37,389 nucleotides of DNA from Tranzscheliella williamsii (taxonomy: Eukaryota > Basidiomycota > Ustilaginomycetes > Ustilaginales > Ustilaginaceae). Shown in pieces: positions 1-8,668 of this stretch. The DNA lies in NCBI GenBank assembly GCA_023212725.1, contig JALBYF010000108.1, positions 1 through 37,389 of the forward strand, in the 5' to 3' direction. The notes under the pieces are model-generated. The model was not told where the DNA came from. It did no database searches and saw only the letters and a list, made by a program, of their open reading frames with translations. Position 1 is the stretch's first letter. Every line of letters begins with the position of its first letter. The position numbers and the translations under genes are program-made.

Positions 1-263
1 ATTCAAACCAGACAGTAGCCAGAACGACTGGTGTCAGTCTGGTTAACAAAACCACAGGTCGCGCTTTTATGTTGTGAGTGTTGAATCGAGATGGAACCGC
101 GCTGCTAAGCGGCTTCTCTGTTAGATTGACGAGGTGCGGAGCGAGGGAGCGGCTGCTTCAAGTAGAGAGCTACCGCGGTGGATGTATGCTGCCGTCTATC
201 GGTCTTTCTACTCGATCCAGCTCGCGATTCTGGGGATAGCGACGTTGGTAAGCTCAGGGTAGT

Positions 264-728
264 ATGGACTCGCTGCCTACCGAGTTTCGAGCCTATCGGG
301 GTGGGCGACAGGCGAGCGGGTTGCGCACGGGCAGCGGCGAGTCGCGTTCTCAGTCCGGGCACGGTCACCGCGGGCGTGGGCACACGCGTCGTGGTGATGG
401 CGCTGGCCGAGGCGGTAGCGGTGGCAGTGGTAGTCGGGGACGTGGCCGCGGCGGGGCCCCACACCACAGCACCCCGCACCGCCCCCCCGCGGACCCGTCG
501 CAAGATCCGGCCCTCCTGCCCCCGCCGCCGCATACCGGCTACTGGCACGCCTCGTTCATCGAGAATCCCTGGGCCGAACTCGAGAAGAAACTCGCCATCC
601 AGCCGCACCCACCTGTCTCCACCACACTCCCGCCAAGCACGCCCGTACAGCAAGAAGTAGCACCCCACGAACCAGCACAGCCAGCAACTCAAGCACAGCA
701 AGCTCCCCAAGCACAGCAAGCAGAATAA
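264..728 (+). CDS. RGG-rich small protein with TTDN1/MPLKIP-like C-terminal motif
   Basis: Single-exon 154-residue protein starting at ATG 264 and stopping at TAA 726-728. Residues 12-65 are rich in Gly, Arg, Ser and His with several RGG/GRG boxes, typical of a nuclear RNA-associated disordered region. Residues 66-90 are Pro/His-rich. Residues 92-107 read GYWHASFIENPWAELE, followed by a Pro/Gln/Ala-rich tail. That block resembles the conserved end of human TTDN1 (MPLKIP), where a similar 'F-x-P-S-[FM]-[LI]-E-[DN]-P-W-x-x-L-E' pattern follows a disordered Gly/Arg-rich region. TTDN1 is known to interact with PLK1 and the lariat-debranching enzyme DBR1, so a nuclear role linked to intron turnover is possible here. 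The assignment rests on one short motif recognised from memory. The protein could instead be an unrelated low-complexity protein. The gene converges on ERG7 with only 79 bases between the stop codons. Confidence 0.6.
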   Translation: MDSLPTEFRAYRGGRQASGLRTGSGESRSQSGHGHRGRGHTRRGDGAGRGGSGGSGSRGRGRGGAPHHSTPHRPPADPSQDPALLPPPPHTGYWHASFIENPWAELEKKLAIQPHPPVSTTLPPSTPVQQEVAPHEPAQPATQAQQAPQAQQAE

Positions 729-807
729 GGTTTCTGAAATGACTGGAATCTACATGCCAACATGTTGTGCAAGCCCGGGTTGCGCGCGGAATGGCGAGCG
801 GCTCGGC

Positions 808-3262
808 CTACGAGGTCCAGTCTAGCTCTCTGGCTGCCTTTCCGAGTGCCCATATGGTGAAGCTGAACTTGTAGTTCGGGTACGAGATGGCGCCTGTAGA
901 AGCATGCCGGAACAAGCGTCGAGGGTAAGCGGTCCATCGCTATGCAAGCCACCACCGAAGAGGCTAGCAAGGTGGAATACTTACAGTTCCTACAGCGTCG
1001 GCCACCACAGCATGAGCCACAACGCGAGAGGAAGGGTTAGAAGATTCAGGCCGGGAGCGGGTTGCGATGGTACATTGGGGCCCTTGGGCCACTCACCTGT
1101 TGAAGATTCCCTCGATCTGCTCCTGCGCCCACGAGCCGTCGGGCAGCTGCCGGTCCATGATCACCTTGATCGCCTGCTTGATGCGCGTCTGGTCCGCGTA
1201 CTTTGCATGCAGCAGCGTGATCACCACCCACGCCGTCTGGACCACCTGCGACTTGGCCGCATGCGTATAGACGCCCGTCTCGCACGACTTTCAGCGCAGC
1301 AGCAGACCAAACCGTCGTCAGCGCAGCAGCAGGAGGCGAACTCGGCGTCAGTGTTTTCACTACATGGTTACGACCGGCTGCCTGGATGCTCACCTTGTAT
1401 GTCTCGCCCCATCCTCCGTCGTCCATCTGCTTGCTAATGAGAAAGTCGCATGCGCGCCGGACCGCGTCGCTGTTTGCATATGTATGGCCCGCCAGGTTGA
1501 GACTCTCGACGGCAAACATGGTAGCATAGGTAAAGCAGATGGCCCACGAGCCGAACCAGCTTCCGTCGCTCCTCTGTGCGTTGAGGATGTACTTGAGGGC
1601 GGCGGCGACGGTGGTGTCGATGTCGGCTTTGCGGTAGCTGTCGATCTGCTGGAACTTGAGCAGCGCGGTGACCACGGAGGTGGTGCATTCCGGGTAGTTG
1701 TACTCGATCATAATGTCGCCAAAGACCTCTGCGGCGTTGAGCAATTCCAGATAGGCGGGGCCGTTGATGGTTTCGTACGAGGCGAAGCCGCCGTCGGCGT
1801 TCTGCATGGTGAGCATCAGGTCGACGGCGTCGTGCATGCGTTGGGCAGAAACTTGCTTGCCCAGGTAGGGCACGCGCTCCTGCAGCATGATCACCGCCTT
1901 GAGACCTTCGCCGGTGCAGTCTGAAACCGTATAGCCCTGCTCTTTGGTGGAAAAGGGCCAGGCACCTTTGGTCGCGAAGCGGTAACACGCCTTCATGTGC
2001 TTTGGATTCTCGCGGATCTGGCACTCGTCCAGCCAGCTCAACAGCCGCTGCGTCAGTTCGCGGTTCTCGGCCCTGGCAGCTAGACCCGAATCCACCATGG
2101 CCTGCGCGATAAACGACGTGTCCCAGAGCTGGCTCCCGTTGGTCCCACAGGCCATCATACCCTCGGCACCGACCCAGAGGAAGTCCCTGAGCTTCTCGCG
2201 ATGCAGCCGCATGGCGTCGCTCTCGTGACCTTCCCGGTCCCACCGGCAGACGTAGTTGAACATTTTGTTGACAGGACCGATGCCTTGGTGGCCCGTATTT
2301 TCATCCTCCATGACCAGCAGATCGTATGCTCGTTCGATGCCTGCTCTTCGCAAGGGCGGGATATGGCACTGGTCATACGTGGCGAAAACAGCCATGACAG
2401 CCTTGAAGACGGTCGTGTGAGGAGCAAAGATGTCCACCTCGGCAACGTTGCCCCTCTGCGCCGGCCAGTTTACGGATTCGTACGGCTGTACGTAAAGCTC
2501 TTGGCGCAACGAGGCAATCAGGGGGTCCATCTCAGCTTGGAATCTTGTTCCCCACAGGTAGCCCATCGAGGTAAAGACCTGGCGGGTGTGGATCCACCAG
2601 CGCCAAGGGTGGATCGGCAACCACTCTGGCAGGAGCCAGAGCTCGGGCGGGATGGGGTTCATGCCTTGCCACTCGTAGCAGTTCAGGACGGCGAGCCAGA
2701 CCTTGCCCCACGAAGGGATACGGCAGGCGCCGCCGAGTTTGTGGAGGGTGCCGCGCGCCTTGACCAACATGGGATGATCCGCGGGGACACCCACGAGGCG
2801 CAGGGCGGTGTAGTTAAGGGCGGTGCCTAAGACGGTCGAGCAGCCCTCGATATGGATGCCCCAGCCGCCATCGGCCTTGTTGGCGCGGTTCCACAGGTAG
2901 CGTGCGACCTCGATCTTCCACTCCTCTGGAATCGGCGTGTGGGTCACGTACATGCCGATGATGAAGCCGGGCAGGAGGAACATGGGACCTCCGTACTCGC
3001 CAGCCCAGTGGCCATCGCTGGCCTGGATGTGGCGATAGAACGAGAGGCCCTTCTCGGCAGCCTCGGCCGGCGTCTTGGCTTTGGGCAGCTCGGGAAGCTC
3101 GGTGGGCAGGCCAAGCCAATACTTGTCCTCGACGGTCTGCGGCCACGCCTGACACTCGGCATCATCGCGCAGATAGTGCCAGACCTGCCGGCCGCCCTCG
3201 GTCGAGGTCAGTCTCCATCGCGAGGGGTCGGTCCTGCCAAGAGGCGGGTTCGTCGTAGCCAT
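808..3262 (-). CDS. ERG7: Lanosterol synthase (oxidosqualene cyclase), four exons including a 5-nt microexon
   Basis: Cyclises 2,3-oxidosqualene to lanosterol in ergosterol synthesis, on ER/lipid-droplet membranes. The model is complement(808..893, 985..989, 1097..1287, 1394..3262), giving 716 residues against about 730 in yeast and human. Start is ATG 3262. The catalytic acid motif DCTGE lies at residues 448-452 (preceded by VS). QW-type repeats are visible: [49 protein letters not shown] and LPDGSWAQE. Intron 1 (1393-1288) joins GETYK to [14 protein letters not shown]. Intron 2 (1096-990) and intron 3 (984-894) flank exon GAACT, which restores [14 protein letters not shown], the expected family C-terminus. 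The protein ends ARELDWTS. Without the microexon the frame is lost. The upstream region is shared with the secreted-protein gene at 4374. Confidence 0.96.
985..989 (-). other. ERG7: Five-nucleotide microexon of ERG7
   Basis: On the minus strand the sequence is gctgtag|GAACT|gtaagtatt. The acceptor is acceptable and the donor is near-perfect. The preceding exon ends in phase 2 (AAC AG) and the following one begins GC GCC. Joined, they read AAC AGG AAC TGC GCC, i.e. N-R-N-C-A, matching the family pattern FN-[KHR]-[SN]-C-A-I. A direct join that skips the 5 bases shifts the frame and loses the conserved ending. Confidence 0.88.
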
Positions 3263-4278
3263 GGCAGACGTAGTTGCGCTTCATAGACAATTATGACAGG
3301 GACAGGACGAGGTAGAGAAGCGTTGACGAGCGAAAGACCAAGGACGTATGATGTTCTACTGCTAAGCAACCTGCATGTGCGAAGCTGCGAATGCGCTGTC
3401 GATACGCGCGTGACAGCGGCGAAACGCAGCCGTGCTAATCATCTCGATCTCACATTCATACTTCTACTGGCTGGAGGATGAACTGTGCCACTTGTCAACT
3501 CGCACCTCTACCTGTCAAGCAACCATCGTTGACTGCACCGGCATCACCTGATACTGCGGTTCTCTTGGCCGCATCACGCCGCTTGGTTCATCGCACCCTC
3601 TGGACGGGTCTGGCTGTGGCTCTGGCTTCGACTGCGGCTCCCGCTCCCACGCCGCCGCTTTGCACGATGGTAGGTACAGGCTGTGCTTTGGCTGGGCGAT
3701 GGATGTGCGACTGACACGCAGCGCTGGGCAGTCGGCGCTGTTCAACTTCCATTCGCTGCTCCGGGTGGTGCTGCTGATCATCTGCACCTGCACCTACGTC
3801 CGCGCGACAGCGCCGGCGCTTATCGACCGTAACAAAGAAGGGTACGTCCAGCCTGTCTCTATCCTCGCCCGCACTGCCCCGCATCACCCGGCTGACGTGG
3901 ATGCTCTCCCCCCCCCATCTACCACCCTGCGCCACGCACAGCTTTATGGGCGTTTTTTTTAAGTCGGCCCGCATCGGTAAGTAGACCGCCGAGACCCTGC
4001 CTGCTTGCCTGCCCGCCCCTTGCTCACGCCGCCCTCTCGATTGTGTCGCAACGTCTCTACCCTTCCAGGCGAACGTCTGAGCCCTTACGTCTCATTAGCG
4101 TGTCTGGTCATGGCCGTTTACGAAGTTATCTAGAGGCCAGGGCTGCCAATGTAATCCGCTTTTACCGCCCGTGCAGGTGTGGGCCCTCGAAGAAGCTGTC
4201 TGCGCCCAATGTGGTCTGCTTGGTAGGGATCGTGCACAGCAGTAGCTGACCAGTGCTGCCTGGCACGGACCGACCGTC
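3263..4278. other. Gene-free divergent region between ERG7 and the secreted-protein gene
   Basis: About 1 kb with no supported coding region; its short open frames lack family features and codon logic. It should hold the ERG7 promoter (read leftward) and the promoter of the gene at 4374 (read rightward). GCATCAC occurs three times (around 3540, 3571 and 3886). The middle copy extends to ATCACGCCGC, one base off the sterol-regulatory-element pattern ATCACNCCAC. C8 and T8 homopolymer runs lie near 3909 and 3953. Confidence 0.5.
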
Positions 4279-4286
4279 TATATAAA
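4279..4286 (+). promoter_or_regulatory. TATA box of the secreted-protein gene
   Basis: TATATAAA lies about 95 bases before ATG 4374. It is followed by a CT-rich leader (about 4308-4350, containing CTCTTCAG and CTCATCCTCTACCCTC), as seen in front of strongly expressed fungal genes. Confidence 0.7.
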
Positions 4287-4373
4287 GCGGTGAGCTGAGC
4301 GGCCAAGCCCTCTTCAGAACCCTCTCATCCTCTACCCTCTATCCAACGCAGTCACACTTCCCCAACTGCAGCA

Positions 4374-4775
4374 ATGAAGACCGCTATCGTGACGCTCGCC
4401 GTGGCCAGCTTGGCTGTGCTGGCCAGCATGGCTCACCCTGCTCACCTTGCCCTTCGAGACGCAGACGATGACGATCCACGCACCGATCCAGACGGCGATC
4501 CGCACGATCAACCCACTCGTCCTGGTCGTTACCGTGGGGAGGGTCGCAGCTGTGATGCGGCCGACACATGCGTGTTCTTCAGTGGCGGTTCCGATCCTGG
4601 CAACCTGCTGCATGGCTTCTGTTGCATAGACTTGCAGGATCCCGCCGCCGACGGTACTGGGTAAGTGTCGCCGTGGCTGTGGCGGTGGGCAGGGCGCTGA
4701 CGTTTTCGCTCTGACATGGTTAGCATATGCTCCAACGCAGACAAGGGCGGAGCCTGGAGCTGCCGACAGACTTGA
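4374..4775 (+). CDS. Small secreted cysteine-rich protein (112 aa, six cysteines)
   Basis: Two exons, join(4374..4660, 4724..4775), with a 63-base intron (gtaagt...ttag). Residues 1-20 form a clear signal peptide with a hydrophobic core (AIVTLAVASLAVLASMA). An acidic Asp/Pro-rich stretch follows (29-47), then a C-terminal domain with six cysteines at residues 60, 66, 83, 84, 98 and 109, spaced C-x5-C-x16-CC-x13-C-x10-C. The central CC pair and even cysteine count suggest three disulfides, possibly knottin-like. Splicing adds two of the six cysteines, which supports the intron. A TATA box and CT-rich leader suggest inducible or high expression. I recognise no family. A secreted effector-type or cell-wall-associated protein is the natural inference, but function is unknown. 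Confidence 0.82.
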
Positions 4776-5080
4776 TCCCGCCACTGCAGGGTCAGGTCGA
4801 GGCAGGTGAGCGCCAGCGTCGCCTTCCGTATGCAGCTGCTGTTCGGGTTCGTTCTGTGCGTGCTGGTTCGCTGTGTCGATGGCTGGCTGTCGCAGGCGCG
4901 GGTGATGAGGGCGAGGCGGGAGACGGCCGGGGAGGGACAACCGTGCACACACAGATAGCTTCACGGTGAGCGCAGGCAACGGCGAAGACACGGGCGCGCG
5001 GGGCGGCGAAGCAGATGGAGGCCAAAGCGTGCGTATGCGCATACAAAGAGGGGATGGCCAGCAGCAACGGCACGGGCAGC
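4776..5080. other. Convergent 3' intergenic region
   Basis: About 305 bases between the stop codon of the secreted-protein gene and that of the GST gene. It must contain both 3' UTRs. I see no further gene or repeat here. Confidence 0.5.
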
Positions 5081-6028
5081 TCAAACCTTGGACTCGCGGT
5101 CCTTGTTCATGCCTTGCTGGATCCACTTGGACGTCTCGGCGGCCTTCTGCGCGTGGTTGTAACGGGCGGGCATGTCAGTACATTATTTCCCTGCGCGAGA
5201 CCGCGGGCGTGCTCACCTGGTTGGCCTCTTGGAGATGGACCTCAAAGAAGTCGGGGCTGCGTAGCTTCTCGATCCACTCGAGGGAGCCGCGGGGAACCTT
5301 CATGCCTTCCCGGACGGCGGGGCGCTCCCAGTTCCGGTCGATATAGGCGCGGACACTCTGCGGCACGTCCTCGTCCTTCAGTCCAGCCCACTTGTAGTGC
5401 TGCAGCCAGGGGTACGCGTTGATGTCGGCGATCGAGTACTTGTCGCCCACCAGCCAGGTGTGGTCCTTCAGCCGAGAGTCCAGCACCTGATAGAGGCGCT
5501 TGGTCTCGGTGACATACCGGTTCTTGGCGTACGGAATGTCCTCGGGTGCGTACCGCACGAAGTGGTTCGCTTGGCCTGCAGGTCAGACAAAGCAAAGGCA
5601 GCAGCACGGATGGGTAAGCGAACAAAGGCGATGTGCAAGGCCGGCTCAAGAAACGTACCCTGCATGGGCCCGACACCGCCGTGGATGAAGAACATCCAGC
5701 TGAGGACCTCGCTGCGGCGGTCGACGCCGTCGTCGTGGTCCGACCAGGAGAAGAGGTGCTTGGGGTCGTAGTGCTTCTCGAGGTAGAGGAGGATGGAAGC
5801 GGTCTCAAAGACACAGTGGTCGTTGCGGTTGGGGTCCTGCAGCGCCGGGATGCGGCCGTTGGGGTTGATCTTGAGGAACCAGTCCTCCTTCTGCTCGTTC
5901 TTGCCCATGCTGATCGCGCGGTACTCGACCTCGAACTCGCCCGGATACGCTGCCTTGAGCTCCTCGGTAAAGTTCGACACCTTTTGGCCATTCGGCGTGG
6001 AGGCCGTGTACACGATCACAGGCTTCAT
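5081..6028 (-). CDS. Ure2p-like glutathione S-transferase
   Basis: Cytosolic glutathione-conjugating enzyme used in detoxification and redox defence. Model complement(5081..5146, 5217..5575, 5659..6028): three exons, introns of 70 and 83 bases, 264 residues. Start MKPVIVYT at 6028. The thioredoxin-like N-domain holds the TPNGQKVS motif (residues 11-18). Its Asn13 aligns with the glutathione-contacting Asn of yeast Ure2p, which replaces the catalytic Tyr/Ser of other GSTs. The cis-Pro motif NPNGRIPAL is at 55-63 and the glutathione-binding FETASI at 74-79. The helical C-domain has GPMQGQANHF across the first intron junction, the usual Ure2p-type sequence, and DINAYPWLQHY. No prion-like Asn-rich N-terminus is present, so an enzyme rather than a nitrogen regulator is likely. 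The substrate is unknown. Confidence 0.93.
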
Positions 6029-7050
6029 CTTGACTGTGTAGCGGGGTGTGGCGGGAGAAAAGTTGGTGGGGGTGTTTGGATGGATGGCAGATGGGAACAA
6101 TTGGAGGCCGGCTTGGTCCCCCTTTAGTAAGCGTATCTGCTCAAAACGCGGCCGGCTATGCACCGCATTACGCAAGCCGGCCATAACAGCAAGCGTCGAG
6201 ATAGGCACAAAGCCAGACGTGGAGGGGAAGGACGGCAGAACGGAACGGTCCGTGCGGTTATGTTACATTTCACGATTGTGATTCGACTGAGCTTTTGTTG
6301 CCGCTTTCGCCTCACTTTGCTGTCCACCTCCTTGTCCTGTGGACCTATTCGAGGCTGTCGCTACTAATACACACACATGTTGCGCGCAAACGGATCATCA
6401 GCAGAGGGGTGGTATAGTGTACCTTCTCACTACTACAATCCCAAAAGGGGCCGAGAGGATGTGAATGTGCTCGAAATGCGCCTTGTTGCAAGGAAGGTGA
6501 ATGCTGCAGCTGCTGCTACTGCTGCTGCTCTGTGGTGGTTATTGGGTCTTGACATCAGGCAATGGAGCTGCAGGGTGGCTGCGCGCTTCAAGCGCGATCT
6601 TGACGTCGTAGGGCGGGTTGCTCCAGCACAGTGCTGACCAGCCGAGCACGAGCGACGCGCTGAGCAGCGGGCGGCATGCGAACACTGGCGCTGTGCATGC
6701 GGCTAGCCCAAGAAGACCATGCCATTGGTGACTTGCCGGTCGGTATACCGTCCCGGCGATCGGGGCGGAAACCGCGGCGTGCTCCTGGACGGCATGCTGT
6801 CGTGACGCTGTATGTTGGGGGGCGCAGGTTTACCTGTCGTCGCTGTACCAAACGACGGAAATCCAGAAATCGAGGCTTTGCAAGTCAACCTCGCTCGCAA
6901 TTCTGCCATACCATTAAAGCGCATCTCAGACCACTCCCCCAGACCACGACACAGCCGGGTATACGCAATGCGATAAGAAGGGCACGTCGATGGCCAGCAA
7001 CCCTAAACGTGTGACATGGCGATATGCTGAGGTATGGAGCCAGTGTTTAG
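6029..7050. other. Gene-free region between GST and SUA5
   Basis: About 1 kb holding the GST promoter and the SUA5 3' flank. Open frames here are short and show no domain or composition of a real protein. The only structure seen is an imperfect GCT/GCA trinucleotide run at 6503-6529. Confidence 0.45.
6503..6529. repeat. Imperfect GCT trinucleotide repeat
   Basis: Nine triplets, of which seven are GCT, one GCA and one ACT. It lies in non-coding sequence about 475 bases upstream of the GST start. Confidence 0.7.
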
Positions 7051-8664
7051 CTAGCAGTCCACAACAATGGTGGTGCTCGCCGCCTTTTTGAGCCGGTTCA
7101 TGACGGCCAGACCGACGCCGTCGTCGTCGATGGCCTCGACAAAGATCACGTCACACTTTGGCGCGGTATGCAGCGGGCCTTCGTCGAGGATTCGGAGCCC
7201 GTCGAACATCCGCTGAGCGTAGATGCCAGGTTCGCCTACAGGACCCAGGTCGAAGGGATGCAGTTGCACCCCTGGTAGACCCTCTAGTTGCAAAGGTCGA
7301 GCCAGGTGGGCGTGCGCTATGGAGGAGATACAGTCGACCGGTCGAGACGATGACTGAATCCACTTGGCCAGGTCCGAGTCGCAAGATGCCATCAGACCGA
7401 CGTGGATAACGGCGGCGTCGCTGCGTACATGGTCCGAGAGCTGGTCTTGAACGATCTTGGCGAAGCTTTGTACTGAGCGGGACGAAGCGTCGGTCAGACT
7501 TTGTACAACAGTGGCGGCAGCGTTGGTCGATGGCAACGCTGCTTGATCCGGTTCCAAAGCACGGGCAAGTAGCCGTGACGGCAGCAACATAACCACCCTC
7601 GCAGTGGGGCTATAGTGCCGGTACTTCATGCCCGGCGTAGTGGGATTGCTTTCCTGATCTGCACTCCTCTCCAGATCCTTGCCGTAAACGCGCAGTTTGA
7701 CTGACGTGTCTAGCCCCTCCTCCTTGAGCGCCTGAGCTAGCTGTTCGACAGAGAGGCCACCCGGTCTCAAAACGCGCAGCTCGCTCCTTGCCGTGATGCC
7801 ATCCACCACAGTGCTCTCGAGACCCACATGAGAGGGCCCGCCGTCTAGAATGTACTTCAATCGGCCTTGGGTCGGTGCCGACGAGGAAGCGCCAGCTGCA
7901 TCTAAGTCCAATTGGCCGCCGAGATCGCGCACAACATGGGCTGCCGTGGTAGGAGAGGGTCTTCCTGATGCGTTTGCGCTGGGCCCGGCCATAGGCAGAT
8001 TCGAGCTGGCGATCAGGGCCCTAGCTATCGGATGTGACGGCATCCGAATGGCAACAGACGGATGACCACATGTGACTACACTCGGTACCTTTGGCTTGTC
8101 TGGATCGACGGGAAAGAGCAGTGTTAGCGCTCCCGGCCAGAAACGGCGTATGAGTGCGTGGTAAGCTGGCGGTAGGTCGAAGGAGGAAGGTAGCAGCGAC
8201 TCTAGCATCTCGAGATCCGAGACATGCACGATCAGCGGGTTGTCCGCCGGGCGCTTCTTAGCGGCGTAGATCTTGGCGGACGCTGACTGCGAGAGAGCAT
8301 TGGCGCCAAGTCCATAGACGGTCTCGGAAGGAAAGGCAACCAGCTGGCCGCTCTGTAGATGGCGCGCGGCAACACGCAGGCTCTGCTGTGTGACGGGCGA
8401 GGTGATGACGGGTACGGCTCGGGTGAAGGGCTCCTGGCCTGCCTGATACCGCGACGATCCCACTTCTCGAAACATTGGCACTGAGGATGGATCGCACGGC
8501 AATACTTCGGTGTCAAACGTCCGGTCCGGGTAGCCAAGCTGGTCGAAGGCCTGAACGGCCATAGTGGTCCCTGTTCTACGAGCAACGTGTCGATGTGGGC
8601 AACGCTGGAGATGGAAGCAGACATGCAGTCGGAGCAGGGGTCTATAGAAACTTGCGGTAGGCAT
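7051..8664 (-). CDS. SUA5: Threonylcarbamoyl-AMP synthase (YrdC/Sua5)
   Basis: Makes threonylcarbamoyl-AMP from threonine, bicarbonate and ATP, the first step of t6A37 formation on ANN-decoding tRNAs. Intron-free, 537 residues from ATG 8664. The YrdC domain (about 90-310) shows SETVYGLGANAL, the KKRPADNPLIVHV substrate motif, GPSANASGRPSPT and ESTVVD. The linker PGMKYRHYSP joins a C-terminal Sua5 domain that ends VMNRLKKAA. The first 34 residues carry six Arg and no acidic residue, like a mitochondrial presequence. ATG 8664 has a poor context (T at -3). In-frame ATG 8562 (residue 35) has A at -3 and G at +4 and directly precedes the conserved FDTEVLPCD. Two products, mitochondrial and cytosolic, are therefore plausible. 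The family assignment is certain; start usage is not. Confidence 0.96.
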   Translation of the reverse strand: MPTASFYRPLLRLHVCFHLQRCPHRHVARRTGTTMAVQAFDQLGYPDRTFDTEVLPCDPSSVPMFREVGSSRYQAGQEPFTRAVPVITSPVTQQSLRVAARHLQSGQLVAFPSETVYGLGANALSQSASAKIYAAKKRPADNPLIVHVSDLEMLESLLPSSFDLPPAYHALIRRFWPGALTLLFPVDPDKPKVPSVVTCGHPSVAIRMPSHPIARALIASSNLPMAGPSANASGRPSPTTAAHVVRDLGGQLDLDAAGASSSAPTQGRLKYILDGGPSHVGLESTVVDGITARSELRVLRPGGLSVEQLAQALKEEGLDTSVKLRVYGKDLERSADQESNPTTPGMKYRHYSPTARVVMLLPSRLLARALEPDQAALPSTNAAATVVQSLTDASSRSVQSFAKIVQDQLSDHVRSDAAVIHVGLMASCDSDLAKWIQSSSRPVDCISSIAHAHLARPLQLEGLPGVQLHPFDLGPVGEPGIYAQRMFDGLRILDEGPLHTAPKCDVIFVEAIDDDGVGLAVMNRLKKAASTTIVVDC

Positions 8665-8668
8665 CCAT
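8642..8668 (-). promoter_or_regulatory. Short uORF overlapping the SUA5 start
   Basis: ATG 8668 lies four bases upstream of the SUA5 ATG 8664 in another frame. It has a good context (G at -3, G at +4) and stops at TAG 8644-8642 after eight codons. If the transcript begins upstream, ribosomes would tend to use it and resume at the in-frame ATG 8562. Relevance depends on an unknown transcription start. Confidence 0.4.

Noticed and set aside
105..719. Minus-strand open frame of about 200 codons opposite the RGG-rich gene
   Set aside because: High-GC antisense shadow with Thr/Ala/Arg low-complexity text and no recognisable motif. The plus frame carries the PWAELE block.
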